Below, in pieces: positions 24,308 to 34,654 of a stretch of 64,000 nt of DNA. Under the pieces are notes generated by a model that was not told the DNA's origin, did not search any database, and was given only the letters and a program-made list of their open reading frames with translations. The stretch covers positions 166,732 through 230,731 of the forward strand of contig JAJEKV010000408.1 of NCBI GenBank assembly GCA_021234155.1. Reading direction: 5' to 3'. The number at the start of each line of letters is the position of its first letter. Positions within the stretch are counted from its first letter, which is position 1. The DNA is from Isoetes taiwanensis (taxonomy: Eukaryota; Streptophyta; Lycopodiopsida; Isoetales; Isoetaceae). The position numbers and the translations under genes were made by a program.

Positions 24308-25070
24308 ATGGCGTCCAAGGACAGAGATTATAGATACATGGCCATCTTGGATCTTCTAAATGAGCTGCAAAAGGAATCGTTCAAGGCTGATTCTGATACA
24401 GAGAAGAAAGTCTTGCATATAGTGCTTCATCAGCTCGATGATGCATCAGGAGACATATCAGGCCTAGCTGTTAAATGGTGCGTATTTCATCTGGTTATAG
24501 GATCTTATTTCTCAGCATGGAAATTGGAAGATATGCAAAATTTGGCCTGGCAAGATTATGCTCCGAGTTTCTGCAGGCCAAATGCACTTCCTACCTAACG
24601 GTTAATGTATACCTATGAATACATGGAGCACATTTAAGACATTGCAATACGTGTATCCACATGATTCCACATGATTTCTGATTGCTTTGATGAATCAAGC
24701 TACCTACCTGCCTGATCCTGCAAGCAGTCTATTTGCTCATTTTAAATTAGTTATTTTCAAAATTTTGAAAGTATCAGAAGTGGGTCTTTTCTCGTTGGAT
24801 TTAGTTAGGTTAATGAGTGTGGCATCTGGCTGCGTCAAATGCAAACTCTTTTGCGAGTCTTGGACCCCTTGTGAAGAAGGTGAATGAGAACGGATTGCGG
24901 ATATAGTGGATCCACTTTGCACACGTTCTTCGTGACCGGCAAAAGAACAAAGGATATTGCATGACGCTTTAAAAACAGTTGTCTCGAGAGATTGCCGATT
25001 GGAGTGGTTGCACTAGAAAGTTGTTGTCCCGATGACTCCCAAAGGATCTTTTGGCGGAATCACATCTCTG
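24308..25070 (+). pseudogene. CAND1 gene fragment (cullin-associated, NEDD8-dissociated protein)
   Basis: The first piece (24308-24478) reads MASKDRDYRYMAILDLLNEL then HQLDDASGDISGLAVK, matching the N terminus of CAND1, the HEAT-repeat exchange factor of SCF ubiquitin ligases. It stops at a GTGCGT donor where plant CAND1 has an intron, but lacks the usual 10-16 leading residues. A second, decayed piece at about 24850-25060 still shows LVKKVNENGLR and, in another frame, KTVVSR (CAND1: LVKKVxENR ... LKTVVSE). Frameshifts and stops disrupt it. CAND1 is about 1,200 residues, so only the first two exons are present. Keeping an intron means a DNA-level duplication and not a retrocopy. Confidence 0.8.
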
Positions 25071-25923
25071 GTAAGCATGCGTCACATCTCTGGTAAGCAT
25101 GCTTGAAGTTTTATAAAGAAAAATCTCTCATAAAACTATTAACCTTCAAACGAATTGAGAAAGAACAACACACACAATTTGTTTCTGGAATTCGGTCTGA
25201 TAGGCCACATCACACACAATTACATGATGCCTTCAGTTATTCCACGCTCAAAGCCGTCAGACTTCTCCAACGCAGCCTTTGCGCCAAACTGCCCACACAC
25301 CCCGCTAACTTGATCTTGCTATCCATCAAACGGGTTCAAACCTCTCGCCCTCGTTCTTTTTATCTTTATGCACCGCCCTTCCAGAACCTTCTCGAACAAC
25401 GCCCTCACTTCCTTCTCGAACAGCCTTACTTCCTTCTGGAACCTCCGCCGGACTTCAAGCTCGTTCTTTCTAGAAGTTTCCAAAATATGCCATTGCGCCC
25501 AGCTGTCAAATTCTGATGCGTTTACTCCCTCACCTAGTATTTTAGAACTCCACACCTGTCCAACTCTAAGCAAAAATAATAACAATGTCACGTGCCTCTA
25601 AGCTGCCCCCTAATCCTCCATATTACAATTATATATTAGAGATATATAGAAAGTAGAAAAGATATGTACAATAGGTACCCCTTATGGGTTCATTGTAACA
25701 TGATTTATTTTCTGGTTATTGCTAAGGATTATAGAACTAGAAAGGTGTGGCTGGCAATGGAATGTCTAGGTGGAATGGAATATCAGTCTTGCAATGGAAT
25801 GTCTAGGTGGAATGGAATTTGCCATTCTAAAACCCTTTTTACATTTGCGGGTTCCTTGACCTCGATGGCGATGGCGAGGTTTCCGACGACGGCTTTGCAT
25901 CACCCACCGATTACCTCAGAAAA
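25071..25923. other. No supported gene
   Basis: Only a few small local duplications: CACATCTCTGGTAAGCATGC twice near 25063-25102, CTTCTCGAACA-type repeats near 25388-25440, and a 29-bp phrase starting GCAATGGAATGTCTAGGTGG twice near 25756-25820. Confidence 0.5.
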
Positions 25924-26199
25924 TGTAAAGTTTGGGTTGGTGCAATTTTGACCTATTAGCCACTGAGATGCCGCCATGTGGCATACATTCTTTTCAAGAA
26001 TGTCTAGTTCCAAGATAATTCCAGTTTCTTACTTGCATTCTATTTTTTTACTCGCATTCTAGAATTCTGACTGCTATTACTTGCATTTTGCCATGCATTC
26101 TAGTTTCTTAATTAATTTATAGAAGTCTATTATTTTACTAGCTGGGGAATTGAACCCCGGTGAAACCATGCTTAGCAACCGATTGTGAAAAAGGGATTA
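25924..26199 (-). mobile_element. SINE-like repeat, copy 1
   Basis: On the minus strand it starts near TTTTTCACAATCGGTTGCTA. It shows a tRNA-like head, with A-box-like GCTAAGCATGGTTTCACC and B-box GGGGTTCAATTCCCC, followed by a tail rich in AGAATGCAAGTAA-type words and ending near CACCAACCCAAAC. No protein is encoded. The 276-bp sequence recurs 789 bp to the right in the same orientation. Confidence 0.65.
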
Positions 26200-26572
26200 C
26201 GTTGTGGGGCAATTTTCAAATAAGGGTAGCCCTCATGCTACCTGGCTCTGCTTCATCACCTCAAACATTCATGAAAAGGGGAAAAATGTAAAACTCGTAA
26301 GACTGCAGGAGAAAAGCTTATAAAACATAGCAGCAAAGCACCATAGCCGAAGTCCTATTGCAGCATCATCTTCCAGCAGCAAGGCGCCATAGCTAGAGGC
26401 TCCATCGCCGGAGCCATTAGCCAAAGTTACACAATCTGACTGCAAAATCACAACAGAAACATGAATAAGACATAATAGGCGCCATATCTAACCTTACAAC
26501 CCCCTTACAACCACAACTAAAACATTAGCATTGTGGTTCCAGCTAAGACGATGCCATAGCCGACAGCCACGT

Positions 26573-26740
26573 CAGAATTGCACCAACCCAAAACTTCACG
26601 CAATAATAACTTCTCCTTTGTTGCAATTCTGCTATGTCAGATGTGCCTCTGCGATGACGCGCGTCGACACATCTTCCACAACAGAATTGCAACAAAAGGG
26701 AAGTTCTTGTATACGTAAAGCTTGGGTTGGTGTAATTTTG
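26573..26740. repeat. 60-bp inverted repeat
   Basis: CAGAATTGCACCAACCCAAA ... TTGTTGCAATTCTG (26573-26632) is mirrored by ACAGAATTGCAACAAAAGGG ... GGGTTGGTGTAATTTTG (26681-26740). The right arm overlaps the tail end of SINE-like copy 2. Confidence 0.7.
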
Positions 26741-26981
26741 ACCTATTAACCACTAAGATGCCAACACATGGCGTACATTCTTTCCAAGAATGTCTAGTTC
26801 CAAGATAATTCCAGTTTCTCTCTGGCATTCCAGTTTTTTACTCGCATTCTAGAATTCGGATTGCTTTTACTTGCTTTGCCATGCATTCTAGTTTCTTCAT
26901 TAATTTACAGAAGTCTATAATTTTACTAGCTGGGAAATTGAACCCTAGTGAAACCATGCTTAGCAACCAATTGTGAAAAGG
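26713..26981 (-). mobile_element. SINE-like repeat, copy 2
   Basis: Same family and strand as the copy at 25924-26199. The B-box region reads AGGGTTCAATTTCCC and the A-box region GCTAAGCATGGTTTCAC. Point differences and a few short indels separate the copies. Confidence 0.65.
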
Positions 26982-27529
26982 GGAGGCTTGAACAAAGGCT
27001 CAGTCAACAAAATTGGCTCAGCAGACCAATTGTTGCTGCTCTGATCAGATAGTACACCGAAAATTGGTGAAGAGCTTGAGGCAAATCCAGGCGAGAGTTA
27101 AGAGTAACACTACTCAGATTGCAGGTCTGGCAGAAGAGATATAATCCCGAGTACCTCAGGTGCTCAAAAGGCAACTAGCTATGGAGGAACAACGTGTTGC
27201 AGGGATGGAGGCCCACATACTTAGAGGACAGCATATGCTTGGTGCAGATTTGAAAGGCAGCAGGATAAACTGGGTTTCGCTGATCTACGGGTTGCCTGGA
27301 TACTCTGTCCACCAGCATTGAAGCCATGACAAATGACAAGAAACATTTTGAGCAGGAGACGGGTGCAGGTATCTCCCACCTTCAATCAAAGGCTAAGGAT
27401 CGCCACCGTTCTCCTGCCTACAAGTATACATCATACATGCAGGAGGATGGCCACTGTGTTGGTCCATTGCAAATTACCAGGCCAAACATGCAGCAGAGAA
27501 GTAACTGCCTGCCATAGCATATGACCTAG

Positions 27530-28070
27530 TTGTCATCTTATTTCTGTGGTCGAGCGACTTCTGGAGGCGCAACTGTCAAGGGGTCAAATTTCATGGGTTG
27601 TTCCATCCCTGTGTGTGCATTGAAGTCTCCAAGGAGTATGACCTTACCCAACTACTTGTGCTGCTACATGTCTTCATATAAATTAGCACAGGGGTCCAAC
27701 CTATCCACATCTGAATGGGTGTGATAGAAGTTGCTTTCGGATGTGGGAAATAGCAGGCCACCATAAAGAGAGGGTTGCCAATGTAATTCTGCACTTATAC
27801 CGAAGGTACCTTTTGTGTGTGTGTATCTTAATAGAGAGATTGATTGTGCCAAGGTTGTCCAGTAGAAGCAGCCACCCCCTTGTATCCATGCTTTCTTGTG
27901 CAGTTGCTGAAGACTAAGTAATGCTGGTAGCCTGGCAGGTTGGGTAGCCTGTGCCCTGCATGCTTCTATAACTTTATAAGGAAGATGAGATTCATATTTG
28001 CAGGAGACTATCTCCCTTCTGCCATTTGAAGACCCGACAATTATAAAGGCACAATTCTTATTTATTTGCA
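27530..28070 (-). mobile_element. LINE fragment, endonuclease domain
   Basis: Minus-strand reading shows an exonuclease-endonuclease-phosphatase domain typical of LINE ORF2: YGGLLFPTSESNFY (the S-x-YFxPS region), DVDRLDPCANLYEDM, then the catalytic block VILLGDFNAHTGMEQP near 27600 and, in decayed form, GRQLLLCC...LVICNG near 27480-27510. In functional proteins GDFN holds a metal-binding Asp-Asn pair. Frames are interrupted and no reverse transcriptase follows. A reverse-transcriptase piece of a LINE lies separately at 35.3 kb. Confidence 0.65.
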
Positions 28071-28104
28071 GCATATATAGATGCAAATTCAGTTGTAACA
28101 ATGG

Positions 28105-29766
28105 TATGTATGCATGAATGGCTTTTTATTATCTCAAGGATTTGAAAAATTATAAAGTGAAGGTAACTTGTACATAAAGAGAGTAGATGGTAAATTCTAT
28201 ATTATAGCATTGTGTGTTGATGATTGTATTATGAGCGCTAGTGATCGAAGTATATGGATGAATGCAAAACAATTTAAAAAGTAGATTCCATATGAGTGAT
28301 CTTGATGGCTTGAGGAAAGTTTTGGGCATGGAGCTTTATAGAGATAGACAAGCTGGAGTATTGGTTTTAAGACAGGTACAAGGTTAGGAAAATGCTGGAT
28401 GATTTTTCATGACAGAATGTAAACCAGTGCCAACTCCTTTGGTAGTCAATAAAAGAATCTGCGGAGATATGTCACCTATGACTGAGGTAGGAAAAAGAAA
28501 AATGCAAAGAATACCGTATAGAGAACTAATTGGCAGTTTGCTTTATGTGGCAAATCGACAAGACCAGATGTTGCGTTTGCAGTAAATATGTTAAGTAGAT
28601 ATTTGAATAATCCAAGTTGGGAGCATTGGGTTGCTGCTAAACATGTACTTAGATATCCAAAGGATACATCACAGCTTGGAATTTGTTATACTAATATGTA
28701 GCAAAATAATAGGGGGTTCCAGGGGGATTTGATATGGATGTAAAAAATAACAATTCTTGACACCATAGACCATATATCCCAAAAATAATTAAATGGGTTG
28801 TTATAAAAAATATATATATTCAAGATAAAAAATAATCACATTAGCTTACTGGGTATATTGGTTAAAGTAATCTTATTAAGACATTGAGTTATTTTGGTAG
28901 AGATTCGAGCCCCCGTATTTCATATTCTAAAATCTTAGGCAAAGCCGTTTCATATTCTAAAATCTTAGGCAAAGCCGTATAGAGGTTCGACATTGAGTTA
29001 TTTTGGTAGAGGTTCGAGTCCTCGTATTTCATATTCTAAAATTTTAGCAAAGCCGTATAGAGGTTCGATATTCCCTCAAAACCTTAGGCGAAAGCATATT
29101 TCATATTTCAAAATCATAGGCACCTCCAATCATAAATGACTATAAGTGAAACGAGAGGTGCTCACAGGCCCCAACATACAATCTGGGTCATATGATCGAC
29201 GAATCCGACGACTGTGGTAGTCCAGGTGCACCTCCTCATGATAAAAATCCTAAGGTGGTGGGTTACGCGGAATTAACTGGCTATACAGATGCAGATTGGG
29301 CTGGAGACCTAGACGAATGCAAATCCCCAACAACATATGTATGCAAGCTCAATGGAACGGTTATTTCATGGTGTAGCAAGAAACAAAATTGTCTAGCAAT
29401 GTCTAACGCAGAGTCAGAATATATATTTGCGTCTCTAGCAACTAGAGCAATAGTTTGGTTGAAGCGATGTTTAGGGGAACTGGGAGAAAAACAAACTTGC
29501 TCAATGAAATTATTGTGCAATAATAAAAGTTGTATAGCGATTGCAGAGAATCATGTCTTGCACTTGAGGATGAAGCATATTGATCTTCATTATCATTTCA
29601 TTAGGGAGATAGTAGCCAAAGGGGAAATTGACTTGCAATATATAGCTACAGGTAAACAACAAGCGGACATTTTAATGAAGGCATTAAATGAGAATAAACA
29701 TGTAAAATTTAGGGATGGCATTGGCATCAGAGGAGTGTGGATTTTCATAAACGAGGCAAAGATATA
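28105..29766 (+). mobile_element. Ty1/copia retrotransposon fossil (reverse transcriptase to RNase H)
   Basis: A partial copia element in plus orientation. The reverse-transcriptase C terminus and connection region are recognisable (CVDDCI, near 28214; RPDVAFAVNMLSRYL, near 28560). RNase H follows (YTDADWAGDLDECKSPTTY near 29283, SNAESEYIFAS, HLRMKHIDLHYHFIRE, KQQADILMKAL). The element is broken, with several breaks in the reverse-transcriptase part, and its RNase H part is better kept. It is interrupted at 28693-29232 by a tRNA-box repeat. Gag, protease and integrase are not seen, and no matching LTR pair was identified. A 3' LTR could lie in 29767-30430. It is old, since it predates the inserted repeat. 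Confidence 0.85.
28693..29232 (+). mobile_element. tRNA-box dispersed repeat, copy C
   Basis: Same family as copies A and B at 16.3-17.2 kb, but in the opposite orientation. It runs from AATATGTAGCAAAATAATAG to GTGGTAGTCCAGGTGCACC. An A-box-like TTAGCTTACTGGGTATATTG lies near 28851, and two B-box units occur, TTCGAGCCCCCG near 28903 and GGTTCGAGTCC near 29011. The second arises from an internal duplication of about 100 bp that also repeats CTTAGGCAAAGCCGT. It sits inside the copia fossil. Confidence 0.75.
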
Positions 29767-30500
29767 GAGGCTATAGGAGACATGGATTCCAAATGAAGAG
29801 TGAGGGCAGAGAATGCACCTAGAGGCACCGGAGTGAACAATAGAAAAGTTTGGCGCCAAATTTTGATAAGATGGTTGCTGCATGTGGGCATGTGCACACA
29901 ATAGGCAGACAATGTAACCATTATTTTGGTCCACGATATGATTTTCAGAAAATATAGGCCATTAATGTGGTTGCAACGAATGTGCAAACATCTACTCTAA
30001 AAATTTGCCATGTGGATGCCAAGAAAGCCTGTTCCTTCTTCTACTTGCCAATTAATACTGACTCTCGTAAAAATGCGCAAACTTGATTGGCCGTGACAAA
30101 TATGACGTGGAATTCTTTAATCCAAGTTATGAGCCATTTTGAGATCCCAAATCTGCCCTAATGCATGCGATGTTGGACACGACTTCAATGAATTTACTAG
30201 GGAATTTTCTCCAAGATATCACGAATGCATGCACTCAGTTATGTCACGACACTGAGTTTAAAATGTCGTACTGCTCTCTCAAGATACTTGTTATTGCCGG
30301 GTCTTTTCCCTTTGAAACCCTTCGTAAGGTGGTTTCTTAATCCTAGCAGTAATTCCTTGTTTGAGACTCATAAGCCAATTGGTCTCCGCAGACGATAAAA
30401 ATTCAATTCAATTATATTATTGGCCCTTTAAGCCAAGAATAGAGCAATCGAGGCACAAACACAGTTTCAACCTAATAGAGTAAGCATATGTTTGTCGACA
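29767..30500. other. No supported gene; possible copia 3' flank
   Basis: No frame or RNA gene. The sequence directly follows the copia RNase H and may include its 3' LTR, but no second LTR is visible for comparison. Confidence 0.35.
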
Positions 30501-30504
30501 TAAT

Positions 30505-30736
30505 ATCAAATGCTTTTTATAGATATAGCAAGATTTATGGTTCTTGCCAATTTCATATTTTTTATGCAGCATTCCTATGCTAATTCAAATGTGATTGAGG
30601 CTAACTCTTACATGACTTTCATCAAATGCTTTTTATAGATATAGCAAGATTTATGGTTCTTGCCAATTTCATATTTTTTATGCAGCATTCCTATGCTAAT
30701 TCAAATGTGATTGAGGCTAACTCTTACATGACTTTC
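30505..30736. repeat. 116-bp exact tandem duplication
   Basis: ATCAAATGCTTTTTATAGAT through TTACATGACTTTC occurs at 30505-30620 and again at 30621-30736, with no difference that I can see. The second copy plus its right flank encodes a 66-codon frame (30626-30826) with a hydrophobic start (FMVLANFIFFMQHSYA) that resembles a signal peptide. I cannot assign it. Confidence 0.85.
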
Positions 30737-31164
30737 GGAGGAGGGAGATGCCAATTTCAAGTCCGAATGGATTGTTTAACTCAGAATCAATTCATTAGAT
30801 TTATATACTTATTATATAATGAGTGATTTTTAATATTTACAAAAAGAGGTGGACTATGAGAAGAAGGGGGGACGAGTACTCAACAATTGTTTGCCATAAT
30901 ATTTGCGCATTATTATTTATATAATCGAACTCCGACTACAACCTTCTAGCAAACTACTACACAACCACTGAAAAAATATACTAAAACCTAAAATTCCCTT
31001 CCCATAGAGAAATAAAAAAGAATCTGTATTTAAGATCCTAGATCCTTTAACAACAAAGGAATCTTCATTTTTATGTTCCAAACTAACATTGAACTTTGCA
31101 TTTCTAGAAGAGGAAAAGACATTATCTAGCGAATGACATATATGGGACATTACCTCAAATATCC

Positions 31165-32230
31165 TCACAAACTATATGGGCTTTGATGTGGGTAACTTGT
31201 CATCCCTACAGTGGGTGGATTGGAGGGTGGCCATCTATCATCTTTGCATTTAATTGTTGCCACATAGTACACCAAATTCAAGATCCAACAGAAGAATGTG
31301 AAAGCTGCTGCTGCGGCAAAAATACCTTTGCTTATGGTTTCACATTCTGGAACTTGCTGGCCTTTGTAAAATTTAGTAGTTGTTCTCAGCTGGTTTCTAT
31401 TTGCCCCAGCTAGGAAACATGCCTGTGAAATGATGAAACATACTCTGCAAAGGAACAGAAAAGCTCTGTAAATTCCATGTATGGTTTTAAATAAGACTGG
31501 CACGCTAGCATTCACACATGTTGGATTTGTTTTAGCCAATCGATTAGAAAACTCCACAAGCATGCATAGTCATTTTTTGCTACTTCTACATTTTTGCTAA
31601 GCACTCAAAATTCTTATGGATCCAACCAGCAATATAATATGTGAAGGCTATGATGAAATTTTAAGATCTTATAGCTTCCAGATTCTGTCAAAAAATTGGT
31701 TTTTTACCCCGCCAAATACTCATAATATGATCTGGAACAGGGGAGTATTTCTATGTAAGATTTTTTTCCAAACAAACAATCTATATTTCAATCAGCTTTC
31801 ATGATGTATTTCTAATTGCAAGAATTAAAGTCAGATTTAGCCCTAGCCCTATACTTACATGAGAAGCACCAAAGAAAGAATTGCACAAAACCGAGTTCCA
31901 GTAGGCTGATAAGGTCCGCCACAACAGAAACATCTGGTTACTCCCATAACAATGAGAAATGCCACCAGATTGAAGAAAAATCCGGCAGCCGCAAGACCGC
32001 TGGCAATATCAAGTTTGTACTCACAGTAATAGTACTGATTTACGGCATCAAATTGCCATGTAACCTACAAGAAACAGAAATAAGGCAATATGTTCATAAA
32101 AAGACGAGATTTAAGGCGAGATTTGATGCAATACCGTTGTTCTGCGAGTCTCGGAGCCTAAAGCAAGGCCAAATGCGATAAATTCAAAAACAAAAACTAT
32201 TCCGATGATGATATAAGAGGCCCTGGCCAT
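31165..32230 (-). CDS. DUF1218 family membrane protein (MWL/VCC-like), three exons
   Basis: Exons 32135-32230, 31859-32064 and 31165-31444 join in frame with GT-AG introns of 70 and 414 nt and give 193 residues with no disruption. The protein starts MARASYIIIGIVFVFEFIAF (signal-anchor helix). It continues through YYYCEYKLDIASGLAAAGFF, a Cys-rich loop TRCFCCGGPYQPTGTRFC, CFIISQACFLAGANRNQLRT, an ECETISKGIFAAAAAFTFF helix and a Pro-rich tail. This matches plant DUF1218 proteins, four-helix membrane proteins with conserved cysteines; the Arabidopsis members VCC and MODIFYING WALL LIGNIN act in vein patterning and secondary-wall lignification. The likely location is endomembrane or plasma membrane. 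The start is fixed by a good ATG context and family length. The immediate 5' side (32.3-33.1 kb) is dense in repeats that could affect regulation. Confidence 0.92.
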
Positions 32231-32394
32231 TGCGGACAATTAAGAAGTAATTAGGAAGGAGTGGTTGCTTCCGGCGCCATAATCTTGTGCCATACTCGGA
32301 TCCGAAACGAACGAGAAAACGGCCACAGTGGTAAGAAAATGACAACGCATCTGCGGCGTTGGATTTAGTAGGCAGTTCTGAACCGTTAAATTTG

Positions 32395-32640
32395 AGGGCC
32401 TCGCGTAGCATGACAACTTCGAGGGAAAAATGGCCATCTTTATGGGCAACCCTAGGGGTAGAATTAGCCTATTCCATAAGATATGTATACAAGAACGACC
32501 TGCTGCTGCAAATTCCGGGATGGAAGCAGTGCCTCTGCGCGGGCCTCGCGTAGCATGACAACTTCGAGGGAAAAATGGCCATCTTTATAGGCAACCCTAG
32601 GGGTAGAAGCCTATCCATAAGATATACAAGAATCGGCCTA
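32395..32640. repeat. Two-copy direct repeat, about 95-105 bp
   Basis: GGGCCTCGCGTAGCATGACA, followed by ACTTCGAGGGAAAAATGGCC and ATCTTTAT(G/A)GGCAACCCTA, occurs at about 32395 and again at about 32540. It lies 165-410 bp upstream of the DUF1218 start. Confidence 0.85.
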
Positions 32641-32720
32641 TCGAAATTCGGGATGTCAAAAGCGCGTCGAGGCGGAGGCACCATTGACATCCTGGAATTT
32701 GCAGCAGCAGGTCGTTCTTG
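32488..32720. repeat. Inverted repeat, about 30-50 bp arms
   Basis: CAAGAACGACCTGCTGCTGC AAATTCCGGGATG (near 32489-32522) is mirrored by CATCCTGGAATTTGCAGCAG CAGGTCGTTCTTG (near 32688-32720). GTGCCTC and CGCG words also pair further in. The arms enclose the second copy of the direct repeat. Confidence 0.8.
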
Positions 32721-32747
32721 CAACGTGAAAAAAGGGAGACAATCGAT

Positions 32748-32848
32748 TCAGCTGGGTGAAATCAGTAGAATGTAGGGTGAAATCACCGGAATGTCGGATA
32801 AAATCGATGTAATGCAGACTGAAATCTCTGGAATGTTGGGTTGAATCA
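32748..32848. repeat. 21-bp tandem repeat, about five units
   Basis: The consensus nnnnGAATGTnGGnTGAAATC repeats about every 21 bp. Read on the minus strand it gives a seven-residue periodic peptide (HSRDFSL, HSGDFTL), which is a by-product of the repeat. Confidence 0.75.
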
Positions 32849-32971
32849 AGAATCCCCTGTTCCGTCCGTGACCTCAAAACAGGCAAACATTCTTGGAAAG
32901 AAAATCTGACACGTGGCGTGTCGTGATTTGCGAATAAAGCTGAATCGTTGTCTCCCTGTTTTTACATGCTA

Positions 32972-33086
32972 GGGAACCGCCTGGTTGGAGGGGTTTCCGA
33001 CGGGAAATCGGCAGCGGCGCCATTGCGAGCCCCGTTAACCGCCCTGCCGGTTTCCCGCCGGAAACCTCGAAAACCAGGTGGCTCCC
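32972..33086. repeat. GC-rich hairpin with 43-nt arms
   Basis: GGGAACCGCCTGGTTGGAGG through CGGCAG (32972-33014) is mirrored by CTGCCGGTTTCCCGCCGGAA through GGCTCCC (33044-33086). The arms are equal in length, ungapped, with about eight mismatches and a 29-nt loop. The shape resembles a plant microRNA-like foldback or a miniature inverted element. Nothing in the sequence shows expression. Confidence 0.75.
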
Positions 33087-33095
33087 AGCCGTGAT

Positions 33096-34046
33096 CCACC
33101 AGTAGGTGGAAATTTCGTGCGTCCCATTTCTTTTCTATTTTTTTTCCAGCTATATGGAGGAGCTTCGGAGGTTTGGCGATGGCAATCTCTCAGATCGTCG
33201 AGGCGCTTGAGCAGATTTTAAGGTTTCTAAGGCCCTGAAGCATGACGTTGTCTGTGTATGGAGTCTTTTTTTAATTTGCATGAACTTTTTTCCATCATAT
33301 GCATTACCGGACCCTGTTGTGCTGCAGATATGGCGGAAATGGAATATGACATCCGATATAGCAAAAATAGATGACGGCTTACACATGCATCGGAGTTTCG
33401 TGTTCTTAGCAAAAAAAGAAACGTTTATGTCCCTTCTACGTCCTCATTATGGCTTGGAAGTATTTCGTTTCTTCCGGAATGCGTTGTTCTTGACAAAACA
33501 GGGAATCTTTTGTTTGTTCCGGAATGCTCTGTTCTTTTTTGCTACCAAGAATATGTTACCAAGAATCTGTTGCTTTCAGCTATGAGGAGTGGAGCTTGCA
33601 GGCATTTCAAGCTCGCTGCATTTATCCGGATTGTATTTCTTCATGGCCATCGTCTTCAGGTTATGGCTAAAAGTGGAGTTATTGCTGGAGTCCGAATCTG
33701 AACTGCCACAAGTTTCTTTTGGTTATTTTGCCTTGCCTTGTCTTCGATTATTCCATAGCCTCACCCTGTCTTCGGTTATTTTGCCTTCTGATCAGAAGAC
33801 TTTGGTCCTTCAGTGACAGATTTATGATCCTATTTTGCCTTCAGATCAACCCTTATGTAATAGTTTGATAAGAATATGACATGCATTGAGTTTCGAGTCT
33901 TGAAATTGTCTTAAAATGTTGACTTTGCAAAAATTTTAGTAGAAGCTGTGGCCGCGCTGTAAGCGGCCCCGCTAGAAACTTCGTGTCCCAAAAATACTTA
34001 AAATAAATAAATAGTGGAAACTCCAGGAATTTCCACCTACTGGTGG
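33096..34046. mobile_element. Possible inverted-repeat element with CCACC-GGTGG ends
   Basis: A perfect 19-bp terminal inverted repeat: CCACCAGTAGGTGGAAATT at 33096-33114 and its complement at 34028-34046. Each end is itself a small palindrome. The roughly 950-bp interior has open frames on the plus strand (33280-33816) without a recognised domain. No target duplication is clear. It could be a non-autonomous DNA transposon or a repeat pair with no insertional meaning. Confidence 0.45.
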
Positions 34047-34654
34047 TTTACATCGTCTGGGCGTCCCAGATCTTCCTTGGATGCAACTTGGTCGAGTGAG
34101 ATTGGCCTTGCACCTATGCAACCTGACAAACCATCATGATTGAGAATTTACTTGTCTCCACCTTCTGGCGGTTGATGTATTTAAGGGGAGAAATCCCTTG
34201 AGATACACAGCAGTAACTGAAATTAGGCCACAACGGGTTAAGGGATCTGCTAGCTCAGAGCTTGCCAAGGTAGAACGTTAAAGCTCGATCTCAGAAGAAA
34301 TCGTCAGTCTCATATAATGAATTCTGTCTATGCATAGTTTGACATTGGATTTGCTTGTTTGTTTGGAATTATGAAAGAAAAGCAATTGTCAAAACATTAG
34401 ATACTTGTCTAGTCTGTAGGGTCTAATCTAAGACTAATATGCATCTAAGGGTCTGAACCTTGTCTGTCACCCTTGTCTTTCTGCCCTAGTTGAACTAGAT
34501 AGCCACAATAAGGTAATCTTGTGCTTGCATATAACCTTTGTCTAGTATATGATGTAATGCATGACTAGCACTATCTATCTATCTCAACTATCTAGTACAT
34601 TAGTGCATGCCGATAGCACACACTAAATGCAAATGCATGTGCATATTTATATTT
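34047..34654. other. No supported gene
   Basis: A TATTTAAGG box near 34180 precedes AT-rich DNA without a recognisable frame. It could be promoter-like or part of a decayed terminal repeat; I cannot decide. Confidence 0.3.

Noticed and set aside
25924-26981. A small LTR (TRIM) element with 270-bp LTRs
   Set aside because: The repeats have polymerase-III A/B boxes and lack TG...CA ends. No primer-binding site or polypurine tract is visible between them.
28693-29232. An intron within the copia coding region (GT...AG at the edges)
   Set aside because: The same sequence occurs twice in the opposite orientation inside the helicase pseudogene with a target duplication, so it is an inserted repeat.
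30626-30826. Cytochrome P450 haem-binding signature (FGGGRC)
   Set aside because: The required spacing F-x-x-G-x-R-x-C-x-G is not met and no other P450 motif is nearby.
32656-32886. Minus-strand frame with a seven-residue periodic peptide
   Set aside because: The periodicity comes from a 21-bp DNA tandem repeat. There is no supporting gene context.
33280-33816. Overlapping plus-strand frames as a host gene
   Set aside because: Three different frames are open in succession, no known domain is seen and no splice sites connect them convincingly.
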